Of a DNA stretch of 61,794 nucleotides, positions 50,396 through 59,149 are shown one piece after another. The position numbers and the translations under genes are program-made. Each line of letters begins with the position of its first letter. Positions within the stretch are counted from its first letter, which is position 1. The stretch is from an uncultured Roseburia sp. (GTDB lineage: Bacteria > Bacillota > Clostridia > Lachnospirales > Lachnospiraceae), in the NCBI GenBank assembly GCA_947652855.1, contig CANTEO010000004.1, forward strand, positions 1 to 61,794, read 5' to 3'. The notes under the pieces are model-generated. The model was not told where the DNA came from, did not search any database, and worked only from the letters and a program-made list of their open reading frames with translations.

Positions 50396-50436
50396 AAAAG
50401 GGGCAATCCGCTCATTTCGAGAGGATTGCCCCTTTT
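50396..50436. terminator. Bidirectional terminator
   Basis: AAAAGGGGCAATCC (50396-50409) with its complement (50423-50436), a 14-bp stem with A and T runs, between the DUF4422 gene and groEL. Confidence 0.9.
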
Positions 50437-50475
50437 GCCGCTTATTTTGCTTCGGCCCCTTCCACGGCATGAACG

Positions 50476-52101
50476 TTACATCATGCCGCCCATGCCTGCT
50501 CCGCCTGCCGGCATTGCCGGAGTGTCTTCTTTAATGTTCGCAACGGCTGATTCCGTCGTCAGCAATGTGGAAGCCACGGAAGTCGCGTTCTGCAGCGCGC
50601 TCCTCGTCACCTTCACCGGATCCAGGATTCCGCTTTCCACCATGTCCGTATATTCTTCCGTCACCGCGTTAAAGCCGATGCCTGCGTCCGCTTCTTTGAC
50701 TTTATTGATAATTACGGCGCCTTCCAATCCGGCGTTCGCCGCAATATAGTACAGCGGAGATTCCAGAGCCTTCAAAATCACCTTCGCTCCGGTCTTCTCA
50801 TCGCCTTCCAGGGAGTCCGCCAATTCCGCGACTTTCTTCGCCGCATGGATATATGCGGAGCCGCCGCCCGCGATAATGCCTTCCTCTACGGCCGCCCTTG
50901 TGGAATTTAAGGCATCCTCCATACGAAGCTTCGCCTCTTTCATTTCCGTCTCCGTCGCCGCGCCCACGCGGATTACGGCAACGCCGCCAGCCAGCTTCGC
51001 AAGCCTCTCCTGAAGCTTTTCTTTGTCAAATTCCGACGTCGTCTCTTCAATCTGGCCGCGGATCTGCCCGATCCTCGCCTTGATCGCCTCTTTGTCGCCC
51101 TCGCCGTCCACAATCACCGTGTTCTCTTTCTGCACCTTCACGGATTTCGCGCGGCCAAGCTGCTCTAAGGTCGCATCCTTAAGCTCTAAGCCAAGCTCTT
51201 CGGAAATGACCTCGCCGCCGGTTAAGATCGCGATGTCCTTTAACATATCCTTCCTTCTGTCGCCGTATCCAGGAGCCTTCACGGCAACCACATTGAACGT
51301 GCCGCGCAGCTTGTTCACGATCAAGGTCGTAAGCGCCTCGCCCTCAATGTCCTCGGCAATCATCAAAAGCCTTGCGCCGCTCTGCACCACCTGCTCCAAA
51401 AGCGGAAGGATTTCCTGAATATTGGAGATTTTCTTATCGGTAATCAGAATATACGGATCGTCAAGCGTCGCCTCCATCTTATCCATGTCCGTGCACATAT
51501 ACGCGGAAACATATCCGCGGTCAAACTGCATCCCTTCTACCAAATCCAGCTCCGTCTGCATCGTCTTGGACTCTTCAATCGTAATGACGCCGTCATTCGT
51601 CACTTTTTCCATCGCGTCGGAAACCAGCGCGCCGACCTCTTCGTCCCCTGCGGAAATCGCGGCTACCTTCGCGATCTGGTCTTTGCCATTCACCTTCTGG
51701 CTCATGTCCTTAAGCGCGTCCACCGCAACGTCCGTCGCTTTCTTCATCCCCCTGCGCAAAACGATCGGGTTCGCTCCAGCCTCCAGGTTCTTCATGCCCT
51801 CGCGCACCATCGCCTGCGTCAGGACCGTCGCCGTCGTCGTGCCGTCTCCGGCCACGTCGTTCGTCTTTGTCGCAACTTCCTTCACAAGCTGCGCGCCCAT
51901 ATTCTCAAACGCGTCCTCCAGCTCGATCTCCTTTGCGATTGTGACGCCGTCATTTGTGATTAACGGAGCCCCAAACGATTTGTCCAGCACGACGTTCCTT
52001 CCTTTTGGCCCTAACGTCACGCTGACGGTGTTCGCCAATTTATCCACGCCAGCCTCTAATGCTGCCCTTGCCTCTGAACCGTATTTGATTTCCTTTGCCA
52101 T
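50476..52101 (-). CDS. groL: Chaperonin GroEL
   Basis: 541 residues: KEIKYGSEARAALEAGVDKL start, VTLGPKGRNVVLDKSFG, GDGTTTATVL (86-95) and a Gly/Met tail GGAGMGGMM. Forms the 14-mer folding chamber with GroES and also keeps HrcA active. Follows groES by about 27 nt. Confidence 0.97.
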   Translation of the reverse strand: MAKEIKYGSEARAALEAGVDKLANTVSVTLGPKGRNVVLDKSFGAPLITNDGVTIAKEIELEDAFENMGAQLVKEVATKTNDVAGDGTTTATVLTQAMVREGMKNLEAGANPIVLRRGMKKATDVAVDALKDMSQKVNGKDQIAKVAAISAGDEEVGALVSDAMEKVTNDGVITIEESKTMQTELDLVEGMQFDRGYVSAYMCTDMDKMEATLDDPYILITDKKISNIQEILPLLEQVVQSGARLLMIAEDIEGEALTTLIVNKLRGTFNVVAVKAPGYGDRRKDMLKDIAILTGGEVISEELGLELKDATLEQLGRAKSVKVQKENTVIVDGEGDKEAIKARIGQIRGQIEETTSEFDKEKLQERLAKLAGGVAVIRVGAATETEMKEAKLRMEDALNSTRAAVEEGIIAGGGSAYIHAAKKVAELADSLEGDEKTGAKVILKALESPLYYIAANAGLEGAVIINKVKEADAGIGFNAVTEEYTDMVESGILDPVKVTRSALQNATSVASTLLTTESAVANIKEDTPAMPAGGAGMGGMM

Positions 52102-52128
52102 GACTGTCTACCTCTCTTCTCTCTATTT

Positions 52129-52413
52129 TTATTCCACTACTGCCAAAATGTCGCTCTGCTTTACAATAATGTATTCTTCGTCTTCCAATTTCACTTCCGT
52201 CCCGGCATATTTCGAGTAGATGACCTTCTGCCCTGCCGACACCTGCATCGTAACTTCCTTTCCGTCAACCATCCCGCCCGGGCCTACCGCGATCACTTCC
52301 GCCTCCTGAGGCTTTTCCTGGGATTTGCTCGTCAAAATGATTCCTGATTTGGTTGTTTCCTCTGCTTCGAGCTGCTTTAACACAACCCTGTCCGCTAATG
52401 GCACTAATTTCAT
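52129..52413 (-). CDS. groES: Co-chaperonin GroES
   Basis: 94 residues from ATG 52413 (MKLVPLADRVVLKQLEAEE), with AAGGAGG upstream. The mobile loop is EETTKSGIILTSKSQ and the roof loop VGPGGMVDGKE. Transcribed with groEL under a CIRCE operator. Confidence 0.97.
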   Translation of the reverse strand: MKLVPLADRVVLKQLEAEETTKSGIILTSKSQEKPQEAEVIAVGPGGMVDGKEVTMQVSAGQKVIYSKYAGTEVKLEDEEYIIVKQSDILAVVE

Positions 52414-52454
52414 TTGAAATACCTCCTTCATATTCTGTGACACTTTAGATTTTA

Positions 52455-52481
52455 TTAGCGCTCAATTCTCTCGAGTGCTAA
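52455..52481 (-). promoter_or_regulatory. CIRCE operator of groES-groEL
   Basis: TTAGCGCTC (52455-52463), nine bases, GAGTGCTAA (52473-52481): one change from the consensus in one arm. Confidence 0.95.
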
Positions 52482-52492
52482 CTGATAGTCTT

Positions 52493-52521
52493 ATCATATG
52501 TATTGTGCAAGAATTCTGCAA
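52493..52521 (-). promoter_or_regulatory. Promoter of groES-groEL
   Basis: Minus strand TTGCAG (52516-52521), 17-nt spacer, TATGAT (52493-52498). The start lies just before the CIRCE. Confidence 0.7.
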
Positions 52522-52679
52522 ACGGCCTTTTTTCGCCATTCACTATTTTATTCTATTTTTACCTCTCTCATACTCTCTTTTTCTCATTTTTTCATATTTT
52601 TACCGTTTTTACCGCATTTCATACTTTTTTTAGAAACAGTTTATGTTCTCTTTGGAATTCCTGCGCATGGAGCGCGGCG

Positions 52680-53465
52680 CTAAATCAACCCAAAATGCGT
52701 TAGGCCGTTCTTCACTCCGTCTTCCCAAAGGTCAGACGTGACATAGTCCGCCGCCTCTTTTGCAGCGTCCGTGCCGTTTCCCATGGAAATCCCATGCCTG
52801 ACATAGGACAGCATCTCAATGTCGTTTACGCTGTCGCCAAACGCATAGGTCCCTTCGTGCAAAATGCCCAGATGGTCGCAGATCCGCCGAATGCCGCTCG
52901 CTTTGGAAAAGCCCTTTGGGAGAATCTCAAAAATCTCCTCCGTGTGGCACAGCAGCTCATAGCGCCCTGACAGATCCCGCTGCAAAGCTTGAAAATCCCC
53001 CTGCGTAAAATAGGCCGTCATTTTATTCGCGTCATACCTTCCCATGTGCTGATCCAACGGCTGAAAGCCATCCCCAAGCGCCTCTTTCAACAGCATAATA
53101 TAGGCGTTTTTGTCAAACTGCGCCATATCCGCATACAAATACCGTTTCCCCTCCAGGACGATCGGCGTCTTATATTTTCCAAAAATGCCCATCAGCTCAT
53201 CCAATTCCGCGTTCGAGAGCGTCCTTTCATATATAATGTCGCCTTCATATTCAATATACGTGCCGCAGCCCGCCAATATCCCGTCAAAGCCAATGTCCGT
53301 CAAAAGCTCCTTCGCGCGGATCGCCGCCCGGCTTCTCCCACTGCATAAAAAAGCATAGCTCCCGTTTTCCCGCAGCGCATGGATTGCGTCCGCCGTGCTT
53401 TTCGGCACCCGCATCTTCCCATCCCACAACGTCCCGTCAATATCAAAAAATACCGCTTTTTTCAT
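52680..53465 (-). CDS. Cof-type HAD phosphatase
   Basis: 261 residues. HAD motifs FFDIDGTLWDG (nucleophile Asp8), CSGRSRAAI and AFGDSVNDIEML, with a C2 cap. Substrate unknown; paralogue of the gene at 28375 but with the normal DxDGT motif. AAGGAGG precedes the ATG. Nine bases after the small membrane gene, so one transcript. Confidence 0.88.
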   Translation of the reverse strand: MKKAVFFDIDGTLWDGKMRVPKSTADAIHALRENGSYAFLCSGRSRAAIRAKELLTDIGFDGILAGCGTYIEYEGDIIYERTLSNAELDELMGIFGKYKTPIVLEGKRYLYADMAQFDKNAYIMLLKEALGDGFQPLDQHMGRYDANKMTAYFTQGDFQALQRDLSGRYELLCHTEEIFEILPKGFSKASGIRRICDHLGILHEGTYAFGDSVNDIEMLSYVRHGISMGNGTDAAKEAADYVTSDLWEDGVKNGLTHFGLI

Positions 53466-53473
53466 GCCCCTCC

Positions 53474-53746
53474 TTATTCTGATAACGTCTCGTCATCCCG
53501 GCTGTCATAAATATAATTGCTCGCTATGTATCCCATGCACCAAATCAGCCCGGCTACCGTCAGGGAACAGAAGCATTTCACAATGGCGACAATCAGGCGC
53601 TGCAGCGTCAAGGTCCCAAGCGTATACGCCGTAATCGTTGATTTGATCGGCTCCAGTATCATGACCCATCCGCCAATGTAAATGGAGGCTAGCAGGCCAA
53701 AGCCATAGACAGCCGCTGACAGAAGCATCCTAAGGTTCCGGTTCAT
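53474..53746 (-). CDS. Small membrane protein
   Basis: 90 residues from ATG 53746, where GGGAG is placed correctly; the longer frame runs over the promoter and is rejected. Two clear membrane segments (about 7-30 and 48-73) and an acidic DSRDDETLSE end. Family not recognised. Confidence 0.7.
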   Translation of the reverse strand: MNRNLRMLLSAAVYGFGLLASIYIGGWVMILEPIKSTITAYTLGTLTLQRLIVAIVKCFCSLTVAGLIWCMGYIASNYIYDSRDDETLSE

Positions 53747-53797
53747 AATGCAACTCCCTCTTTTCCTATGTTTTCCTCTTACATTTCTGCCCACGCT

Positions 53798-53826
53798 ATT
53801 ATAATATAGCTTCAAAAAACTTGCAA
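53798..53826 (-). promoter_or_regulatory. Promoter of the small membrane gene and HAD gene
   Basis: Minus strand TTGCAA (53821-53826), 17-nt spacer, TATAAT (53798-53803). Confidence 0.75.
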
Positions 53827-53905
53827 GGCCAGTTTTTTGAAAAGGCGCTTTTGCGCCGTCCATCTGATTGCGGGGTTCGCGCAGCGGTTCCTGCGCCGCC
53901 CTGAT

Positions 53906-53934
53906 TTGACACAAAAATGAAACCGTGCTATGTT
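53906..53934 (+). promoter_or_regulatory. Promoter of the response regulator gene
   Basis: TTGACA (53906-53911), 17-nt spacer, TATGTT (53929-53934). Confidence 0.75.
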
Positions 53935-53986
53935 ACTGTCTAAATGATTGATTTTCCCATCTTACAGGAAAGCGAGGCCAGCCGCA

Positions 53987-54652
53987 ATGAAAAAAATCCT
54001 CATCGTTGAAGACGATCTCCATATCGGGGCAATGCTAGACGAGCTCCTTACAAAGGAGGGCTATGAGGTCAGCCGCGCCTACTCCGGCACGGAGGCCCTC
54101 CTTGCGCTCTCCTGCTTCGCCCCGGATCTTGTGCTGCTTGACTTAATGCTGCCCGGCCTAAGCGGGGAGGAGGCGCTGGCGCAGATGCGGCATCTGCCTG
54201 TCATTGTCGTTAGCGCGAAGGCTGATGTAGAGGATAAGGTAAGCCTTCTGCTTCATGGCGCGGCCGATTACGTGACGAAGCCGTTTCATGCAAAGGAGCT
54301 ATTGGCAAGAATCGCCGTGCAGCTGCGCGGCAGCGCGTCGCCGCTTCGGCAGGAGGCCCTCGCCTTCCAGGACATCACGTTAAGCCTAAGCACGCATGAA
54401 GTGAACGTGAAGGGAATGCACGTTCATTTGACAAGGACGGAGTTCGCCATCTTAAAGCTATTGATGCAAAATCCCGCGCAGGTCATCACAAAATCGCTGC
54501 TCTTAGACCGTATCAGCGAGGACACGCCGGACTGCACGGAAAGCTCCTTAAAAATCCACATCAGCAACTTAAGGAAGAAGCTGCGCGAGCCTTCCGGCAA
54601 AGATTACATTGAAGCCGTCTGGGGCATCGGCTTTAAGCTAAAGGAAGGCTAA
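53987..54652 (+). CDS. OmpR-family response regulator
   Basis: 221 residues from ATG 53987 (MKKILIVEDDLHIG). Receiver with acidic pocket Asp9-Asp10, phosphorylated Asp52 in LLDLMLPG and Lys98 in DYVTKPF; winged helix C-terminus with HLTRTEFAILKLLMQNP and KIHISNLRKKLR. Its likely sensor is the histidine kinase three genes on; its likely site is the tandem repeat at 54672. Confidence 0.93.
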   Translation: MKKILIVEDDLHIGAMLDELLTKEGYEVSRAYSGTEALLALSCFAPDLVLLDLMLPGLSGEEALAQMRHLPVIVVSAKADVEDKVSLLLHGAADYVTKPFHAKELLARIAVQLRGSASPLRQEALAFQDITLSLSTHEVNVKGMHVHLTRTEFAILKLLMQNPAQVITKSLLLDRISEDTPDCTESSLKIHISNLRKKLREPSGKDYIEAVWGIGFKLKEG

Positions 54653-54671
54653 GCCCTCAAAAAACGGAGCC

Positions 54672-54712
54672 TTTACCATTTCTTTACGGTTTCCTTAACC
54701 GCTTTCTTTACG
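54672..54712 (+). promoter_or_regulatory. Tandem TTTAC repeats, probable response-regulator site
   Basis: TTTACC (54672), TTTACG (54683), TTAACC (54695) and TTTACG (54707), spaced 11, 12 and 12 nt, about one helix turn. A -10-like TAAAAT follows at 54722-54727. Direct repeats at this spacing are typical of OmpR-type binding. Confidence 0.6.
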
Positions 54713-54756
54713 TTTGCCAGATAAAATGGCTTCAGAAAAGAAAGGAGGTCCCAAAA

Positions 54757-55671
54757 ATGGACTATATTTTACAGACGCACGCTTTAGAGAAAAGCTACGG
54801 CCATTTCAAGGCCTTAAAGGGCTTATCCATGAATGTGCCGAAAGGGTCGATTTATGGCTTCATCGGCAAAAACGGCGCCGGAAAGACTACGCTCATACGC
54901 ATCCTCTGCGGCTTACAGCGCCCCACCGCAGGCGGCTATGCGCTCTTTGGCAGGAAACACTCTGACCGAAACATCGTAAAATCCCGCCGGAGGATGGCGG
55001 CAATCGTAGAGACGCCGTCCATATTTCCGGAACTCTCGGCCACGGAAAACTTAATCCAGCAGCACCGCATCCTAGGATTGCCGTCTTATGAGGGCCTGGA
55101 AGAGATCCTGCGGCTGACGGGCCTTTCCTCTGCCGGAAGAAAGAAGGCGGGCCATTTTTCCCTTGGGATGCGCCAGCGCCTTGGCATTGCGGTCGCGCTG
55201 GTCGGAGATCCTGATTTCCTGGCCTTGGATGAGCCGGTGAACGGACTTGACCCTCAGGGCATCATTGAGGTTCGGGAGCTGATCTTAACGTTAAACAGGG
55301 AGCGTCAGATCACCTTCTTAATCTCAAGCCATATTTTAGACGAGCTGTCCCGCATCGCCACGCATTACGGATTTATCGACAGCGGGCGGCTCGTCAAAGA
55401 AATCAGCAAGGAAAGCTTAGACGCCTCCTGCCGCAAGTGCCTGCGCATTGAGGTGAGCGACACCAAAACGCTTGCCCGCATACTGGATCAAGAACAGCTC
55501 GAATATAAAATCCTCTCTCAAACGAAAGCTGACGTTTTTGACCAGATCACCGTTTCCAAGCTGGCGCTCTCCCTGGCAAAAGAAGGCTGCGACGTGCTTT
55601 CCATGCAAGAGCGGAACGAGAGCTTAGAAAGCTATTACCTGAATCTGTTAGGAGGTGGGGGCCATGCGTAA
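54757..55671 (+). CDS. ABC transporter ATP-binding protein, bacitracin/lantibiotic type
   Basis: 304 residues. Walker A GKNGAGKTT (37-45), signature HFSLGMRQRLG, Walker B FLALDEPVNGLDP, H-loop in ISSHIL. The IYGFIGKNGAGKTT form and 80-residue C-terminal tail place it with BcrA/LanF-like ATPases that export or counter peptide antibiotics. AAAGGAGG precedes the ATG. Stop overlaps the permease start by eight bases. Confidence 0.9.
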   Translation: MDYILQTHALEKSYGHFKALKGLSMNVPKGSIYGFIGKNGAGKTTLIRILCGLQRPTAGGYALFGRKHSDRNIVKSRRRMAAIVETPSIFPELSATENLIQQHRILGLPSYEGLEEILRLTGLSSAGRKKAGHFSLGMRQRLGIAVALVGDPDFLALDEPVNGLDPQGIIEVRELILTLNRERQITFLISSHILDELSRIATHYGFIDSGRLVKEISKESLDASCRKCLRIEVSDTKTLARILDQEQLEYKILSQTKADVFDQITVSKLALSLAKEGCDVLSMQERNESLESYYLNLLGGGGHA

Positions 55672-56494
55672 GCTATTGTCTGCCGGATTCCTGCGGCTTC
55701 GCAAAAACAGGATGTTCTACATCCTCCTCCTATCCATGTTTGGCCTTGGCCTGTTTCTTGTACTTGGCAAATATTCCGACATGGTAAACTATGGGGCGGA
55801 GGGCTTCTTGGACGACTTTTTATTCCTCTACGGCATCTGCAGCTGCCTTTGTTCCGCGATCTTCTGCAGTATGTTCACCGGATCAGAATTCAGCTCCGGA
55901 ACAATACGCAATAAGCTGATCGTCGGGCATTTGCGCCGGGACGCCTACATCAGCGGCCTCATCCTTAGCATCGTGGCCGCATTGCTGTCCGCCATTGCGT
56001 TCTTGCTGCCCTACTGCGCGTTTGGGATATTTTTGTTCCAGCCGCCAAGAGCGTCCGCCGCAGAGCTTGCCGCCTTTGCGCTCCTAAGCCTCTTTACCAT
56101 AACGGCGTCTGTCTCACTGTACCATATGATTACTGTGCTGACCGGGAAAAAATCTACAGCGGCCATCCTTTGCCTGCTGCTGTTCATTGGGATGTTCCTG
56201 TTTTCCTCTTATCTGTTTAACCGTTTAAACGCCCCGGAATTCATCACGGAATATGCCTTAAGCGCAAACGGCTCCGTAAAGGAATCCGCGCCAACCCCAA
56301 ACCCACGCTACCTAACCGGGGCCGCCAAGGCCGTCCATCAGTTCCTGTTTGAGTCCCTGCCATCCGGGCAGTGCCTGCAGCTTATGATGGAGCACGTTGA
56401 GCGCCCCGCCCTGTTGCTGGCGTCGTCCTCCTGCATCACAGTCATAACAACTGTGGCAGGCATCCTTGGCTTTGAGAAAAAAGACTTAAAATAA
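55664..56494 (+). CDS. ABC-2 type permease
   Basis: 276 residues from ATG 55664, with AGGAGG upstream; six predicted membrane segments in pairs around a central extracellular loop (about 185-225, with the SANGSVKESAPTPNPRY stretch). The single-permease form resembles BcrB/LanE-like partners. Works with the ATPase just before it. Confidence 0.85.
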   Translation: MRKLLSAGFLRLRKNRMFYILLLSMFGLGLFLVLGKYSDMVNYGAEGFLDDFLFLYGICSCLCSAIFCSMFTGSEFSSGTIRNKLIVGHLRRDAYISGLILSIVAALLSAIAFLLPYCAFGIFLFQPPRASAAELAAFALLSLFTITASVSLYHMITVLTGKKSTAAILCLLLFIGMFLFSSYLFNRLNAPEFITEYALSANGSVKESAPTPNPRYLTGAAKAVHQFLFESLPSGQCLQLMMEHVERPALLLASSSCITVITTVAGILGFEKKDLK

Positions 56495-56509
56495 GGCAGG
56501 TGAAACCAA

Positions 56510-57388
56510 ATGCTCCCCTACATTCTATGCGCAGCCGCGTCCATCCTGGTGGCTGCCCTCGCCGTTAAGCTTCTGCTTTTGAAAAAAGACATTGATGAAA
56601 TCTGGCAGGAATTGGGGGAGCGCCTGTCGGACGAGACCAACACGCTCCTTTCCGTCTCATCCAGGGATAAGCATATCATAGCCTTAGCGTCCAGGCTGAA
56701 CACGCAGCTTCGCCTGCTCCGCGCGCAGCGCAGGGAATACGCAAGTGGGAACCGGGCCTTAAAGGACGCCGTCACAAACATCTCGCATGACCTGCGCACG
56801 CCGCTTACCGCCATTGCCGGATATCTCGATCTGCTGGAAGCGGAAGACGTCTCCCCCGCCGCAAAAAAATACATTTCTATCATCCAAAACCGCTCGGAGC
56901 TTTTAAGCCAGCTGACAGAAGAGCTGTTCTTTTACTCCGTCACGCTGACGAAAGAAGGCGGCCTATGCCTTAAGCCCGTCATCCTCAACCGCGTGCTGGA
57001 AGAGAGCATTGCGGCATTCTATACAGAGTTTCAGGAACGCGGCATCGTCCCGGACATTCAAATGCCCGCGGCAAAAGTCATTCGGACGGCTGACGCCGCC
57101 GCCCTGTCCCGTATCTTCTCCAATATCCTGCACAACGCCATTAAATACAGCGGAGGGGATCTTCGCATCCGTTTCACAGAAGACGGAACGCTCTCCTTCT
57201 CCAACACGGCAGACGGCTTAAGCGACATTGAGGTCGGAAGGCTGTTTGACCGTTTTTATACCGTGGAGGACGCCAGGGGAGCGACCGGGCTTGGCCTTTC
57301 CATCGCAAAAAAGCTGACGGAGCAAATGGGAGGCTCCATTTACGCCAAATATGAGGAGGGCCGTCTCTCCATCTTTCTGCAATTGTGA
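56510..57388 (+). CDS. Sensor histidine kinase with one N-terminal membrane helix
   Basis: 292 residues. One membrane helix (2-24), no extracellular domain, a short coil, then His93 in NISHDLRTPLTA, N box SNILHNAIKYS and G box GATGLGLSIAKKL. With so little outside the cell it probably reads the state of the adjoining transporter, as kinases of peptide-antibiotic modules do. GCAGGTG precedes the ATG. Confidence 0.9.
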   Translation: MLPYILCAAASILVAALAVKLLLLKKDIDEIWQELGERLSDETNTLLSVSSRDKHIIALASRLNTQLRLLRAQRREYASGNRALKDAVTNISHDLRTPLTAIAGYLDLLEAEDVSPAAKKYISIIQNRSELLSQLTEELFFYSVTLTKEGGLCLKPVILNRVLEESIAAFYTEFQERGIVPDIQMPAAKVIRTADAAALSRIFSNILHNAIKYSGGDLRIRFTEDGTLSFSNTADGLSDIEVGRLFDRFYTVEDARGATGLGLSIAKKLTEQMGGSIYAKYEEGRLSIFLQL

Positions 57389-57419
57389 CGCCAAAACGAA
57401 TATTTCTGCAAAACACCTC

Positions 57420-57447
57420 TTGACATTTTCTTTTTTTTCGATAAAAT
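57420..57447 (+). promoter_or_regulatory. Promoter of the XRE-potABCD unit
   Basis: TTGACA (57420-57425), 16-nt spacer, TAAAAT (57442-57447). Confidence 0.65.
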
Positions 57448-57457
57448 ATTTCTTGTT

Positions 57458-57476
57458 TGTTTATAATCAGTAAACA
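57458..57476 (+). promoter_or_regulatory. Palindrome TGTTTA-N7-TAAACA, probable operator
   Basis: TGTTTA (57458-57463) and TAAACA (57471-57476), perfect, just after the promoter and 36 nt before the regulator gene. Likely self-regulation by the XRE protein. Confidence 0.55.
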
Positions 57477-57511
57477 TAAAATCTACTATTAACAGCATAA
57501 AGGAGCCTGTC

Positions 57512-58051
57512 ATGGATATAGGGAAAAGAATGAAGGAGCTTCGCGTCTTTTACGGCCTGACCCAACAGGAGCTGGCCGACCGGGCAGAGCTGACGAAGGG
57601 CTTCATCTCGCAGTTGGAGCGCAACCAAAACACCCCGTCCGTCAGCACCCTTTTAGACATCATTCAGTGCCTGGGCACGACGCCCGCAGAATTTTTTGCG
57701 GAATCCGGGTCTGAGCAGATTGTCTTCAAAAATGACGACTATTTCGAAAAGAGAAACGAAGAAACGAACGCCGTCATTGAATGGGTGGTCCCAAACGCTC
57801 AGAAAAACTCCATGGAGCCGATCCGCCTGACCTTAAAGCCCGGCGGCGTGTCCGAGGAGCTGCTGCCGCACGAAGGGGAAGAGTTCGGCTATGTCATCAA
57901 AGGCACGGTGCGGCTGGTGTTCGGCACGCAAAAATACACGCTGCACGGCGGGGAGTCCTTTGCCTTCCCGTCCACCAAGCGGCACTGGCTGGAAAACCCC
58001 GGAAAATACGACGCCGTTGTCTTATGGGTCACCACGCCCCCAAGCTTTTAA
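57512..58051 (+). CDS. XRE-family regulator with cupin domain (PuuR-like)
   Basis: 179 residues. Helix-turn-helix 8-62 (GLTQQELADRAELTKGFISQ), then a cupin fold (about 105-175) with HEGEEFGYVIKGTVRLVFG and FAFPSTKRHWLEN. Such proteins sense small ligands; next to potABCD a polyamine is likely. AAAGGAG precedes the ATG. Confidence 0.9.
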   Translation: MDIGKRMKELRVFYGLTQQELADRAELTKGFISQLERNQNTPSVSTLLDIIQCLGTTPAEFFAESGSEQIVFKNDDYFEKRNEETNAVIEWVVPNAQKNSMEPIRLTLKPGGVSEELLPHEGEEFGYVIKGTVRLVFGTQKYTLHGGESFAFPSTKRHWLENPGKYDAVVLWVTTPPSF

Positions 58052-58075
58052 CGATTCACTTAAAGGAGGAACGCC

Positions 58076-59149
58076 ATGGAAAAAGAATTCATCCATCTCT
58101 CTCACGTCTCAAAGTCATTTGACGGCGTGCAGATTATTGATGACCTGGATTTAAAGATACGGGAGAACGAATTTCTAACGCTGCTTGGCCCGTCCGGCTG
58201 CGGGAAAACGACGACGCTTCGGCTGCTTGGAGGATTTGAGGCACCGGACGCGGGGCAGATCTTTTTTGACGGAAAAGACATTACCTCGCTTCCGCCAAAC
58301 GAGAGGAAATTAAACACTGTGTTTCAAAAGTACGCGCTGTTTCCGCACATGACAATTGCAGACAATATCGCGTTTGGCCTTAAAATCAGCAAAAAAAGCA
58401 AAGCCTACATTGAAGATAAGATTCAGTATGCCTTAAAGCTCGTGAACCTGGAAGGGTTTGGGGGACGCGGCGTAGACTCGTTAAGCGGCGGGCAGCAGCA
58501 GCGCATCGCCATCGCCAGGGCCATCGTGAACGAGCCAAAGGTGCTGCTTTTGGACGAGCCGCTTGGGGCGCTTGACTTAAAGCTAAGGCAGGATATGCAG
58601 TATGAGCTGATCCGCTTAAAGGAAGAGCTTGGGATCACGTTCATTTACGTCACCCACGACCAGGAGGAGGCCCTCACCATGTCTGACACCATCGTCGTGA
58701 TGAACCAGGGATACATCCAGCAGATCGGCTCCCCGGAGGACGTCTACAACGAGCCGTCCAACGCGTTCGTAGCCGACTTTATCGGGGAGAGCAACATCAT
58801 CGACGGCATTATGCTAAAAGACGAGCTGGTGGAGTTTTTAGGGACGAAGGCTCCCTGCGTGGACAAAGGATTTGCGCCAAATATGCCCGTGGACGTCGTC
58901 ATACGCCCGGAAGACGTGGAATTGACAAGCCCTGCGGACGGGTTCATGGAAGGCGACGTGACCTCCATTATCTTCAAGGGCGTGCATTATGAAATTGAAG
59001 TGAAGGCCGGCGGCTATGACTGGCTGGTGCATACTACAAAAATGTTTCCGGTCGGAACGCACGTGGGAATCCATGTGATCCCATTTAACATCCATATCAT
59101 GAACAAGCCGGAATCCAGTGATGAGAAGGCGGTGGGGCCTGATGCGTAA
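58076..59149 (+). CDS. potA: Spermidine/putrescine ABC transporter ATPase PotA
   Basis: 357 residues. Walker A GPSGCGKTT (40-48), signature LSGGQQQRIAIAR, Walker B LLLDEPLGALD, and a C-terminal TOBE regulatory part (about 240-340). Overlaps potB by eight bases (ATGCGTAA). AAGGAGG precedes the ATG. Confidence 0.95.
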   Translation: MEKEFIHLSHVSKSFDGVQIIDDLDLKIRENEFLTLLGPSGCGKTTTLRLLGGFEAPDAGQIFFDGKDITSLPPNERKLNTVFQKYALFPHMTIADNIAFGLKISKKSKAYIEDKIQYALKLVNLEGFGGRGVDSLSGGQQQRIAIARAIVNEPKVLLLDEPLGALDLKLRQDMQYELIRLKEELGITFIYVTHDQEEALTMSDTIVVMNQGYIQQIGSPEDVYNEPSNAFVADFIGESNIIDGIMLKDELVEFLGTKAPCVDKGFAPNMPVDVVIRPEDVELTSPADGFMEGDVTSIIFKGVHYEIEVKAGGYDWLVHTTKMFPVGTHVGIHVIPFNIHIMNKPESSDEKAVGPDA

